A stretch of 64,000 bases of DNA from contig JAIOKI010000012.1 of the NCBI GenBank assembly GCA_028335825.1, positions 186,001 to 250,000 of the forward strand, given 5' to 3'. This DNA comes from Nosema muscidifuracis. Taxonomy: Eukaryota; Microsporidia; Nosematidae. A program made the position numbers and the translations under genes. Shown piece by piece: positions 51,070 to 63,400 of this stretch. Numbering within the stretch: position 1 is the stretch's first letter; every line of letters begins with the position of its first letter. The notes below the pieces were generated by a model that searched no databases, was not told where the DNA came from, and saw nothing but the letters and a program-made list of their open reading frames with translations.

Positions 51070-51387
51070 AATAATAATTTAATATATTTTGTTACAAAAA
51101 ATTATGTTTTTAGATTTAAATTACTTTTTAGAGATATTTTAATTGAAGAAATTTTAGACTTTATATGTTTTGATAATTAATAAATTTTGCAATATTATAT
51201 TTTCAGTCATGTATTTTTTTCATAAACTAGGGGAAGGTATAAAAAAAGAAATTTAACTGTTTTATATTAAGTTTTTTAACTTATAAAAAAGTAATAGGTC
51301 AGCTTAAGAAAGAAATGACTTGTCGATTCTTGTGAGAACCAAATGATTTCCTTTACTCTACTAAAACTAGTTTTGCTTAATTGATAA

Positions 51388-54100
51388 CACACTAACTAAT
51401 GGAATCTTCACTGATTCATCAAAAAATATTGAAGGAAATTATTTTAAATAATAATGAAATCATTTATCACTAGCAACAGTTTGCTTACAGGATACGACAA
51501 TAATAATTTTTTTCGCAAAAATCAAAATAAGAATCTCATTTGTTAATTAATACAATATATATAAATAAAGATTATAAGGGGTAATATTTCCTTTTAATCT
51601 GTATAAAGCAGTATAACTAATCAAACTTCAAATATTTTATTAGTGAATTCGCATTAAAGATTATCAAAGACAATATTACAACTTGTATAGAAACATAAAA
51701 ATTAAAATTATGAAAAAGAAGTAAGAAGTGTATACAGGAAGAATTTATAATTGACAATATATGTTAAAAAACTAAAATCATTTCCTTTTATGTAGGAAAA
51801 GCATATAGCAAAAAACATTTCAATAAATTTAGAGAGTTGAATAAAAAATAAGGTCCATTGAAAATAAAAAGAGTCAATGAATGATAGAATAAAATTGACA
51901 AAAAAATAATTATTTTTTCTGATATTTATAGACAAACGAAAATCCCAAAATATAGTTTGAACATTTTAGACATTATTATAAATATTCAAATAATCTGATA
52001 AGTTTAGAAATTATTGATGCCGATACGAATCTCACAATACAAGCATATAACAATAAGATCAAATATACGTAGAATATAAGTGAACTATAATGTAAAATTA
52101 TTGTAAAATAATGATTTCTAGTAGATATAAAACAGCTCTACATACACGACGATCTTTCTGAGTTTTTAAAATGCCATTAAAAATGAATAAATAAGTTAGA
52201 TTTTAGAGAATAATGAATAACTTATTAAGTAAATTCTTCTATAAAATAGTAGTTATATTTTAGATAACATGGTCATTTCAGTGAGAGAGTAAAGAATGAT
52301 GAAAAGAACGTGACTTTAGTTTAGAAGCATTAAATAAGAAGAAATGTGAATATTAAATTTTTGAGTCACATATTACAGATAATATCATTAATTAAGAACT
52401 ACGGTTGATATTGAGACTATTAAATTATTGTGCATTGTATATAAAAGAATTATATGAAACACTAAAATTTAAAGAACAAGTAGCTAAATGAAGAATTGCT
52501 ATGATAACGAGAAATCTACAAGAAAATCTCGAATTATAATGAAGCAAATATATTTTGTATCGTTTAGAATTTCGGATATTAATAAAGCCTTGATTTTGAT
52601 AACAAATGTCTTTAAATATGATGTGAGTCAATATTATCACAAGAATATAACCAAAAAATACGGTGTAAGTTTTTTCATCTAATTGAAAGTCAAACAAAAA
52701 GAAATTGCTATGTGTCTGAAAAATAGCTTTATTTAAGTTATTAATCAATACAGTAAACACCTAATAATAACGATTAAATCCTTTTCTAAAAAAATATATA
52801 AGGATAAATTTAATTAATGATAATATAATATTATGTAAGCAGTATTAACCTAGATCTCTCTGATGTTTATTTAGTTAAAAAAATATATTTAAATTCATTA
52901 TCAATCAAAAAATAGATTAAAGAAAGGTATAGTAGATATGAAATTATTATCAATATTATAATATAATAAGACAGATATAAATTTCATTATAACTTAGATT
53001 TTTATAGGGAATCTAAAGTATTAGTAAAAGCAAGTCCACATTGATAATATAATAAACTTTTAAATAGCAGAAGTGAAGTACTTTAATTAAATGAAAATTT
53101 TTGTAATTCAATAATTTATTGTTATAGTAATGAAACGTTAAAATTAAATAGAAATTTTAAAATTGTAACAAAGAATCTACAAGTTATAAAATACAGAATC
53201 TTTATGTTATCTTACTTAATAATTTATGATGAATATATGGTGAATATGAGGAACATTGAATAAAAATTGAGGAATATGGTCAAGTATTTTATATCTTATT
53301 ATAATAATATAGAATATTGATTTATGATATGCCATTAAAAGGTGTAAGAATGTGAAGATCTTGAGAGATATTTATAAGAAGAAACGCAGTTGTTGAAAAT
53401 GTAGATAATATTGAAAGGGATGAAATAGAAAAAAAAATCGAAGATGATTAAGAAATAGCAGTAAGTATAATTAATGAGATTAGATCAGAAAGACAACAAG
53501 TGACAAAAATAAGAATGTTTTATAATTTAGTAGATTAAAACACAAACAGAATTAGACATGATTGATTCTTGTAAATTGTAGATAACAACATTACTATTAT
53601 ATAAGGATTATAGATTAATGAACAGAATACTGGTGAATGGATTAGAGATTGAAAAACTAAAGAAATTTAAGAAAGTATTTTACAGCAATAAATAAGAGCT
53701 AAAGTATTGAAATTAGAAAAGTGTAGAATAAAGATAATTAGAGGAGTTGAGATTGCAAAAAAGAGAATAGTGTATTTTTTAGGCATTGATGAAAGATACT
53801 GAAGAAATTAAACAAAAGCATAGAAGAAATAAAGATATTAAATTTGATTAGATGTTTACTTCTAATTATTAGTTAACTACTATTTCTTATGTACAGTATC
53901 AAAATACATAAGCCTTTTTATAACATGAGATACCAAGATCAATACAAATTTACAGAATGACTATTAGTAAGATACAAACAATACATAAAAAGTAATGTAG
54001 TTACTATACCAAGTCAAACTATCCAATCTACATCACAAAGAAATAAAATTAATATATTATCTATCACCAAAGAATAAATACACACAGTACATGTTATAAA
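51388..54100. other. Decayed spacer of second unit, including repeat and gypsy RT scrap
   Basis: It holds the counterpart of the dispersed repeat (51388-51530) and of the tentative gypsy RT scrap (about 53650-53800). No gene is supported. Small frames (51708-51935, 52425-52760, 52488-52682) change freely between the two copies. Confidence 0.5.
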
Positions 54101-54104
54101 AATA

Positions 54105-54365
54105 CCCCATCAATAAAATATTTTACATCTTCAAGTAACAAAACCCATCACAAACTAAACTATCGTTACGGTCTCGCATTACTGTTCACACAAGTAATCA
54201 TCACGATCACTTCAACAACCAACGTCCCAGCACGTTCACAGGATGGTCACCATTCTCAATCCTTAACTGGACACTCCAATCAACTTCCCGTTGTTCAACA
54301 CAACCACCAGATTGTAACTCTTTTTATACAATATATATATCATACTAGTACACTCAAACACACTA
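54105..54365. promoter_or_regulatory. C-rich, G-poor block upstream of SSU, copy 2
   Basis: Counterpart of 5500-5760, with only a few substitutions while neighbouring sequence has changed more. It lies about 210-470 bases before SSU. Confidence 0.5.
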
Positions 54366-54574
54366 CATATAACCTGTCAAAAATCATAACTCAGCAATTA
54401 ATTATTAATTCTGATTTGTCAATTTAATTTATCAGTAAATTAAATAATACACAATGTAAATTATTTATTACTCATGTTGTAGTTTTCGTATGTTATATTG
54501 CACTGATTGATTGAGAGATTAAGATTTCTGAGACTAGATTAATACTGACTAGAATGTAGATATGTTATTTTGTA

Positions 54575-55810
54575 CACCAGGTTGATTCTGCCTGACGTAG
54601 TCGCTATTCCCTAAGATTAACCCATGCATGTTTTTGAAGAAGTATCTGAAAAATGGACTGCTCAGTAATACTCACTTTATTTTATGTATATTGATGATAA
54701 CTACGTTAAAGTGTAGATAATTGTATACAGTAAGAGTGAGACCTATCAGCTAGTTGTTAAGGTAATGGCTTAACAAGGCAGTAACGGGTAACGGTATTAC
54801 TTTGTAATATTCCGGAGAAGGAGCCTGAGAGACGGCTACTAAGTCTAAGGATTGCAGCAGGGGCGAAACTTGACCTATGGATTTTGTCTGAGGCAGTTAT
54901 GGGAAGTAATAGATATTGTTTCATATTGTAAAAACATATGAGGTGATTAATTGGAGGGCAAATCAAGTGCCAGCAGCCGCGGTAATACTTGTTCCAAGAG
55001 TGTGTATGATGATTGATGCAGTTAAAAAGTCCGTAGTTTATTTTTAAGAAGCAATATGAGGTGTACTGTATAGTTGGGAGAGAGATGAAATGTGACGACC
55101 CTGACTGGACGAACAGAAGCGAAAGCTGTACACTTGTATGTATTTTTTGAACAAGGACGTAAGCTGGAGGATCGAAGATGATTAGATACCATTGTAGTTC
55201 CAGCAGTAAACTATGCCGACGATGTGATATGAGTATTTGTATTACATAATAGAAATTCGAGTTTTTTGGCTCTGGGGATAGTATGATCGCAAGATTGAAA
55301 ATTAAAGAAATTGACGGAAGAATACCACAAGGAGTGGATTGTGCGGCTTAATTTGACTCAACGCGAGGTAACTTACCAATATTTTATTATTCAGCGAGAA
55401 TGTTATTTGAGAATGATAATAGTGGTGCATGGCCGTTTTCAATGGATGCTGTGAAGTTTTGATTAATTTCAACAAGACGTGAGACCCTTATAGACAGACA
55501 CAATCAGTGTAGGAAGGAAAGGATTAAAACAGGTCCGTTATGCCCTCAGACATTTTGGGCTGCACGCGCAATACAATAGATATGAATCTTTATGGGATAA
55601 TATTTTGTAAGAGATATTTGAACTTGGAATTGCTAGTAAATTTTATTAAATAAGTAGAATTGAATGTGTCCCTGTTCTTTGTACACACCGCCCGTCGCTA
55701 TCTAAGATGATATATGTTGTGAAATTAGTGTAAACTACTTGAACAAGATGTATTAGATCTGATATAAGTCGTAACATGGTTGCTGTTGGAGAACCATTAG
55801 CAGGATCATA
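54575..55810 (+). rRNA. SSU (16S-like) rRNA, copy 2
   Basis: Same gene as 5986-7221. GTGCCAGCAGCCGCGGTAA is at about 54967 and the CACACCGCCCGTCGC block at about 55684. Copy 2 has T at 54601 in the conserved GACGTAGACGC region and C at 55258, so the two genes are not identical. The spacer between the units holds no other rRNA gene. Confidence 0.97.
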
Positions 55811-55985
55811 TCGAGTAACAGTTATTATACAATATTGTTAGATTATACATTATATATTTATATATATAGATTATACTAATTTATATTTATTATATTATAC
55901 TAATATATTTATATTTATTAGATTATAATTATTATATATTTATATATATATATATGTTATACTAATATATATTATTTATTATTTT
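55811..55985 (+). other. ITS between SSU and LSU, copy 2
   Basis: About 175 bases of AT repeats. Relative to copy 1 it lacks one TTATTTATATATATAGATTA-type unit near the SSU end and has a longer TATATA run before the TTATACTAATATA block. Confidence 0.85.
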
Positions 55986-57552
55986 ACCCACACATGGGAT
56001 CAATAGGATGCCACAGCGATGAAGGTCGTAGATGAATACGAAAGCATTGTTACCGAATATATACAGATGTGTATAGAGGACCCTTTGAACTTAAGCATAT
56101 CATTAGAAGGAGGAAAAGAAACTAACCAGGATTTCTGTAGTAGCAGCGAGTGAACAAGAAGCAACCCGTGATTGTAATCCTATTGGAGATGTAAATCACT
56201 ATTTTATTACTTATTTGTACAGAATATAATATTCGTTAGTTGAATAAAATAGTAAGTATCAGCGAGTAGGGCTGCTTGGTAGTGCAGTCTGAATACAGGT
56301 AGAATGAGATATCTAAGGTTAAATATAATGGCATACCGATAGCAAATAAGTACTGCGAAGGAATTTGTGAAAATGTGTGGGGCAGCCTTATGTTTAAGGA
56401 CCCGTCTTGAAACACGGACCAAGGAGATTATAGTTATAGCAAGATAATGGCTCAGTCGTTATTAATATGACAAGTTATAACTATAAGACCCGAAACACAG
56501 TGAACTATGCATGTTCTGGTTGAAGATAAGCAACAGTTTATTGGAAGACCATAATCATTCTGACGTGCAAATCGATGATTTAAGATGTGTATAGTGGCGA
56601 AAGACCAATCGAACTGTGTGGTAGCTGGTTCACAGCGAAATGTCTCTCAGGACAGCAGTCATTGTATATAGGACATAGATGTAGGACACTGTTATAGTCT
56701 CGACTATGAGAAATCTTTAATTCTATGGTCTTCTGTAGATTAGGTTTACAGAATGAATCTATTGTATGACTAGTGGGCACATGATTGTAAGAATGATGTG
56801 CAAAAAGGGATGAACCTTATGGAACATTAAATATTCTAAATAGTAGACAGTATACCATAAATATGATGAATACATTGAGACAGTAGGGCGGTTGTTATGG
56901 AAGTAGAAATCCGCTAAGAAACGTGTTACAACGTACCTACCGAATGTATTATTGTATAAAATGGAAGAAGATGACTACTTTTATGAGATGTTTCTATATG
57001 AGTATTTAGTTAGCTGTGCAATTTGTTTGTATTGAAGTATATGTGTGAATGTATATGGAAGAAACAAATGGGCCGATCTTGGAGGCAGTAACAATATATT
57101 TGTATAGATATAGACTAGGGTTTTCAATGGTATTGAAGTGAGTCGGTGTTATTGTAAAAACAAAGAAGATCAATAGTTCTTCACTTGACTACTGCAAGGC
57201 GACTTGATGATGACAGTATATAAGCGGTGTAAGAAAAATGAATTAGACTGTGTGTACGTATGGATTGTCATGATAAGAAATACGTGTTATATATATATAC
57301 TTGATAAAAAAGAAGTAGTGTAGCCGTACCTATACCGCATCAGGTGTCTTTGTATCATAACAGATATTTTAAATTAAAGTAAGTAAGGGAATTCGGCAAA
57401 TTAGATCTGTAACCTTGGGATAAAGATTGGCTCTAGCATGCTAGAACTTTTACTATGTAAGGAATCTGACTGTTTATTAAAAACATAGCTTTTTGTATTA
57501 CAAGAAGTGAATTCTGCCCAGTGCATTTATTGTTAAAGTTGTGTAAGCGAAT

Positions 57553-57605
<53 letters not shown>

Positions 57606-57704
57606 TTAATTGGTGACGCGCATGAATGGAGCAACGAGATTCCTACTGTCCCTACTTACAATTTTGTGAAACCACGAGACAAGGGAACGGGCTTGTTGTA
57701 TATC

Positions 57705-57736
<32 letters not shown>

Positions 57737-58171
57737 TTAGTATGTTCTAATAATTATTCGGTATATTGTAGAGAGGTGGGAGATGATTTGTGAAACCACT
57801 AGTATGTTTGAATATTTGTTTATTTGGATATATGGGGAGTTTGGCTGGGGCGGTACAGCTGTTAAAAAGTAACACAGCTGTCCTAAGGTAGATGAATGAT
57901 GGATGGTAACCATCAGTTTATTATAAGGGAATAAATCTGCTTTACTTTATACATATGACTGTATTTAGTAGGGAAACCTTGGCCTAGCGATCCCAATTAC
58001 ATTCATTATGTATTGGGTGATTGAAAAGTTACCACAGGGATAACTGGCTTGTAGCAGGCAAGCGATCATAGCGACTCTGCTTTTTGATTCTTCGATGTCG
58101 TCTCTTCTGATCATCGTAGTGTATATGTTACGAAGTGTTGGATTGTTCACCCGGTAATGAGGAACGTGAGA

Positions 58172-58213
<42 letters not shown>

Positions 58214-58450
58214 TAAGTATTTTTGAGTGAACTTTGATAGTACGAGAGGAACTCTAAGTGATGACCACTGGTAGTGCGATTAACTATTAAGTTATGTTGC
58301 TTAGCTACGTCGTTTCGATTAAGGCTGAAAGCCTCTTAAGCCTGAAGCGTAGCTCAAAGATACATTTGGGAGAATACTACTCTATTAAGCAGAACTGTAA
58401 GAATGAAGGTGTATGCCGACATTTTGAGGTTACTGCTTTTTGTATTACAG
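55986..58450 (+). rRNA. LSU (23S-like) rRNA with fused 5.8S region, copy 2
   Basis: Same gene as 7394-9856. All universal blocks are present, including the sarcin-ricin loop (about 58239-58252) and the peptidyl-transferase region (about 58032). Differences from copy 1 include 56729 (T), a T in place of G near 57010, two extra bases near 57294 and an A near 58279. Confidence 0.96.
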
Positions 58451-58527
58451 TGTAGGTGTGTATGTAATTTTGATAGTTGAGATTGTTAATAAGAAATGTG
58501 ACTAAAAATATATTTTTAAGTAAATTG
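58451..58527 (+). other. LSU 3' flank up to LINE junction, copy 2
   Basis: Matches 9857-9933 with a few substitutions and ends at the same AAGTAAATTG nucleotide before LINE-related sequence. Confidence 0.85.
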
Positions 58528-58585
58528 CTCAAACAAAAATCAAATATACACCAAAGTAAGATGTAATTTAATTAGATGGTCTTCT
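58528..58585 (+). mobile_element. Scrap of a related LINE's ORF2 between LSU flank and LINE ORF1
   Basis: The last ~39 bases match ORF2 nucleotides around 63826-63867 with two mismatches. In frame, the stretch reads SNKNQI then YTKVRCNLIRWSS, against NKRQIRNYTKIRCNLIRWSS in the main LINE. It is therefore a diverged ORF2 piece, not 5' UTR of obvious function. It is either the remains of an older LINE inserted at the same target nucleotide, or a template-jump product added at the 5' end of the present LINE. Confidence 0.75.
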
Positions 58586-58589
58586 AAAT

Positions 58590-60497
58590 ATGGGGTTAGA
58601 CAATTGTAAAAAAAACACTCCGCAGAGATGCAGCACAAACGAGGACTTACCAACCTCAAAAGTACAGAAAGATAGTCAAACATCTTTACTGGAAGGAATT
58701 AAAAGTAGTTATGGTACTCTTAGCACTGGTAATGCTTTGTACTATGACATAAAAAAATTGAATAGTCTCTACTCAAAAACAGAAGTTTTGTTTGAAAAAG
58801 CAAGTAAAAATTTTTATCATATTGATAAAGAAAAGAACAGAGATATTTACAACATCTCTAGATACTCATTAAGTCTGATAGACTTGATTAAGCTCCAAGA
58901 TGCACATGTTAAGTCGTGTCAACGTGAACTGAGTACACAAAAGAAGAAGTATGAATTACTTCAAAAACAAGTGAATGATCTCATCAACCGTGTCAATTAT
59001 GATGATGTCAATAAAGTAAACGCTGAATCAATGAATGAAGTGAAGCAGGAAACTGCAATAAAAGACAAAGATCGAACTCCTCATCCGGATAACTCGATTG
59101 TAAAAGAGGATGGTAAGGTCACCATGCCATCTCAAATAACAAGCATTGGATCGCCCAAGTCCTCTGCACTATCAGTCTTCCTTTCCAAGGTAGCAAAAGC
59201 TTCCTGCAAAGGCAGGAAACCAAAGAGTCCCATTCTTTTAAAGAGAACATCTGAAGAAGGATGGACAAAGGTCGTAGCCAGCTACGGAAGATCAGTAGTG
59301 ATCAAAAAAGATAGTCTATTGGCTGATAAAATGGAAGTTATCGATGACAACAGGTATACCTCACTAATGCCTGATTGGATTCGTAACATTAACAACAGTG
59401 AAGAGTCATCTGATGACTCTAATGATAAGAGTTATCCCTTAGCTTATCTAGGGGATCCTAAAAGACAACAGAGGTCGAAACGCCTTGATAAAAGTAACTA
59501 CCCTCTGAGGCTATCAGAGGATGTAAAAAAAGAAAAGGAGCCGAAACACTCCATAAAAGATAATATACATCTAGATGCCAATATGTGTAATCTAGATGTT
59601 ATCACAAAAGAAGGCCTCCAAGGGCCTATGATAGTAGACCACAAAGCGACTGACATCTTAATTGAGTCTGTAGAGTCCTTTGTGGAAACAATAAAAGAGG
59701 AACAATTTTCTAAGTTGCATAACTTGCAAGAGACTAAGAAAAATGTTGTACTCAACAAAAGGGAGAAGTCGAAACGCTTCACAAATAAAAACTACCCTAA
59801 GGTTGGCAAGCCGAAGGATGTTCTAAAAGTTCCCAGTAAAACCACTAAGGGAAGTGTGGTATCACACAAACAAAAGAAAAATCTCTTAAGGAGACTTAGA
59901 GAAGACTCAGCTCATAAAAAAGTTGAAATAAAAAATTTTATTGCCCCTAAAATGAAGGACAATAGAGACAAAAAGCCAGTAAAGAAGAATACTGGAGAAA
60001 AATGGACAGATAAGCTGTCTAGAGAAGAACTCCTCAAAATCATGCTTGAGGGGAAGAAACCAGCCGAAAATAAGTATCGGCTGGTTACAATGGAAGGTCT
60101 ACCATCAGGAGAGGGCCATAAAAATTTAGCTGTCTGGGCTAAGATACTAGGTGTTAAGGAATCAGATATTCCTTACATAAAAGATGTCAGTGGGAAGACG
60201 ATACTTTTAGTAAGATATGAAGCTGTTTTGAGAGTGGCAGACAGTCTTTGTAGAATTGCTGAGGGAGTCAGATGTCTGTCTGAGCCAAATACTTTGAGAC
60301 AGTTCTTGTCTCATAACAAAGATAAAATAGTAGCAGATCTTGCTGTTATTAAAAAAAGCTGGAAGTCTTTTGTTCCTCTGCAAAAGTCTATAAAAGTTAT
60401 AGTACGATGTCTTAATAATTTGGAGACAAGTATGTTAAAAAAGTTTGCTTTAGATGATGAAGCTATAAAAGATATTCTGGAGGCTAATGGTCCCTGA
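58590..60497 (+). CDS. LINE ORF1 protein (putative RNA-binding nucleocapsid-type protein)
   Basis: 635 codons, basic, with no recognised domain and no CCHC knuckle. A coiled-coil-like region lies at about residues 95-135 (LQDAHVKSCQREL onward), which could drive oligomerisation as in other LINE ORF1 proteins. A short internal repeat, RSKRLDKSNYP and KSKRFTNKNYP, occurs about 100 residues apart (near 293 and 393). The C-terminal ~150 residues (LSREELLKI...; NLAVWAKILGVKESD) are conserved in the diverged LINE C, marking a real domain. The start is the first ATG after an in-frame stop at 58569. Because a foreign LINE scrap ends four bases upstream, the true N-terminus may be truncated. The stop overlaps the ORF2 start by 11 bases. 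Role is inferred from position. Confidence 0.85.
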   Translation: MGLDNCKKNTPQRCSTNEDLPTSKVQKDSQTSLLEGIKSSYGTLSTGNALYYDIKKLNSLYSKTEVLFEKASKNFYHIDKEKNRDIYNISRYSLSLIDLIKLQDAHVKSCQRELSTQKKKYELLQKQVNDLINRVNYDDVNKVNAESMNEVKQETAIKDKDRTPHPDNSIVKEDGKVTMPSQITSIGSPKSSALSVFLSKVAKASCKGRKPKSPILLKRTSEEGWTKVVASYGRSVVIKKDSLLADKMEVIDDNRYTSLMPDWIRNINNSEESSDDSNDKSYPLAYLGDPKRQQRSKRLDKSNYPLRLSEDVKKEKEPKHSIKDNIHLDANMCNLDVITKEGLQGPMIVDHKATDILIESVESFVETIKEEQFSKLHNLQETKKNVVLNKREKSKRFTNKNYPKVGKPKDVLKVPSKTTKGSVVSHKQKKNLLRRLREDSAHKKVEIKNFIAPKMKDNRDKKPVKKNTGEKWTDKLSREELLKIMLEGKKPAENKYRLVTMEGLPSGEGHKNLAVWAKILGVKESDIPYIKDVSGKTILLVRYEAVLRVADSLCRIAEGVRCLSEPNTLRQFLSHNKDKIVADLAVIKKSWKSFVPLQKSIKVIVRCLNNLETSMLKKFALDDEAIKDILEANGP

Positions 60498-63400
60498 AAA
60501 TAAAATTCTAAATATTGATTTATTACGATTCACTCTAAGGAATCAAAAAACTTCTTTATTTAAGCTTCTTAGAAGCAACGAAAGTATTTGTATTGATTTA
60601 AGTTACAAACTTATTAAAATCAAAAGTAAATGTCATTCGAGATCCCTCGGAGTAAAATCTTTAAATTATAATGTAATGTTTAATTTAAGAAAAAAGATCA
60701 AGCTTAACAGCTTACAAAAGAAGCTCTGCTTAGTAAAGGCCTTGGCAAGCCATATTAAGATTCCAGAGTTACAAAAGAAACTTACAAGAGTTAATCCAGT
60801 TTTAGATAACTGTATTGTAGGTAGTAAAAGACATCGCAGACGTGATACAACATTTACTTTCTTTGCTGTAAAGAAAGTACAAAAAGACAACTTTATTAAT
60901 GCATTAAAGCAGTTAAACATTAATGTGTTAAAAGAAAAACCAGCTAAGTTTAAGCAGGTACAAAAGTTAAAGACTCTTGACAAAGTTAAGCTTTGTAGTC
61001 TTAATATAAATCATCTTTATGGGAAGAAGGAAGACTTAGAGATCCTTTTGAAAGTAGAGAAACCATCAATTTTATGTCTACAAGAAACATGGAAGAAATC
61101 CACTTTTATTGGAAGACTAGAAAAGTATATGGTAGTGGAAACACCTGCCATAGGTAAAAATAAACCAGGTTTAATGACCTTGGTAAGAAAAAGTGGAGCA
61201 GTGAGATGTTCTAAAAAAGGTAATGATGACAACATCCTACAAACGGTTGTTGAATTCAAAACAAGTACAGGATGGACAAAGATACTAGTTATCAATGTCT
61301 ATGTGCCACAAGATAGAGAGCTTAAGCAATTAACTCTCATAAAATTAATCAACCTTCTTAATATTGAGAAGAACAAAAGATGCTACAAGGAGATTATAGT
61401 AATGGGAGATATGAATTGTAAAGATTCAACTCTCAAACAAAAGCTTGTTGCTGGAGGTTTAAATCCTCTTATCAACTACAATAGAGTATCAGGAACTAGA
61501 ATCCTGAGTAATGGTAAAGTCTCAAAAAGACGTATTGATACGATCTTTAGAGTCTTAAAGCAAGACAGTGAGAAGGTTACTATCTCACAAAGATGGGCTG
61601 TAGGAGATCATCTACTACTTAGAAGATACATAACTCTTCCTTCTCCAGTAGTAGAGACATCTTTTACATATAACAGAAAGAAGATGCAAGATCCTCTTAT
61701 TGAAGAGAAATTGAGTCAGCTTTTGAATAGGAAACTATTCACAATAGAAGAACTCCCAAGAGTTTTAAAAGAAGTATGTACAACTGAAAAGGTGTACGAT
61801 AAAGTTAAGGTAAGAAAAGGATTACCTATTAAATGGAAGCACATTAATGTGTATAAAAGATTTAGACTTGCCACAAAGCAAGTACTAAAACAATGGAATG
61901 ATGTAAATGCTTTTAGGTATTTGACATTAAAAAAAGAAGTTGAGGAAACAAGAGTGAAGGTTCGGCGAGAACGAGCTAATCTCTGGGCCTTTAATGGCAT
62001 AAACCTCTATAAAAGTAATCGCTCTAGAGATTTCTGGAAGTGGCTAAAGGGTATGTCTAACACATCAGTTAGACTAGACAATGTTTGTCTTCAAGACGAG
62101 GAGGGCATAGCTCACAATGAGCAACAAAAGAAGCTAGAAATAGCTAACAAATTTTATGCTAAATTAGCAACATCAACTGTAGATAGTGACTCTATATACA
62201 ACAAAAGTCTTTTAAAAGAGCCTCCTGATGACGTCACAATGGAGGAATTAATAAAAGCTACAAATAATTGTGGCAATAACAAAGCAGCCGGTCCGGATGA
62301 AATTCCAACTGAGCTATACAAGGTACTACTTAGGCCTAGTCTAGTAGATAAAAAGCTGCCCTCATTCCTGGTGGATGAGATCAACAAATTTATAACAGGT
62401 GCCAGCCCACCTGTTTATTGGAGTGCTGCTGATATGGTATGCCTCCATAAAAAGGGAGATGAAACAGATATCAACAACTATAGAGGTATTGCACTGATTA
62501 ATACAATCAGTAAAATATACCTAAAAATAATCAATGATAGACTTACACAGTTTGTCGATACAAATAACATTCTTTCTCCTTATCAGGCTGGATTTAGAGC
62601 AGGAGAAGAATGTATGAACCAGGTAGCAACTTTATTAGAAGTTGTTAAAAGAAGAGAATTTCGAAGTCTGAAGACATATCTGTGCTTCATAGACTTTGAA
62701 AAAGCTTATGATAATGTTAGCCATGAGCTATTATTTAATAAGCTACAAAAGTATTGTATACCAGAATATCTGATAAATACATTGAAAGATATATATGGTA
62801 ACACACAAATGAGAATCCGCATAGGTGGAGATACAAGCAGTGGCTATAGCTACAGAAAAGGTGTGAGACAAGGATGCCCTTGTTCTCCAATGTTGTTCAA
62901 TCTGTTTATTAATGACATTTTTGATGACATGACAAAAGTGATTGTACCTCGATCAACAATAGCAATACCAGGACTGATGTTTGCAGATGACATTGTTGTC
63001 TTTGGTGATTCAAAAAATGATTTGGAACTAAAAATTCAACAAATCAGTAAATGGGCAGTTGACAATCAAATGAAAGTTAACTGTAACAAAAGTGGTATTC
63101 TCGTATGGAATACCAATACAAGCTATGAGTCAGAAGATATCTCTATAGATATTGACTTTGGAAAGATCTGTGAAGTCACAGAATACAGGTATTTGGGTGT
63201 TTTGATTAAAAAAAGCACCCTCGAAGATCATCTTGTAAAAGATGGAGCCTTTAGAGGCAAAAAAGCATTAGAAGCATTGAAACCAAAGCTTCTTAACAAG
63301 AGTATATGTATTCCGTTCAAGGGAATACTAATAAAGAATGTACTAGTACCTGCACTCATGTACGGTAGTGAGTTATGGGGAATGTCTAGTACAAGATCAG

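Larger units (their letters stand above)
48615..58527 (+). repeat. Large rDNA-bearing duplicated unit, copy 2
   Basis: Direct repeat of 1-9933. The first 677 bases are identical, the middle diverges by several percent with indels, the rRNA genes differ at only a handful of positions, and homology ends at ...AAGTAAATTG (58527), where LINE-related sequence begins. Copy 2 carries the same Merlin scrap, C-rich block and rRNA order. Confidence 0.95.

Noticed and set aside
59498-62387. Minus-strand frames of 77-105 codons within the LINE
   Set aside because: They are shadows of ORF1 and ORF2 on the opposite strand.
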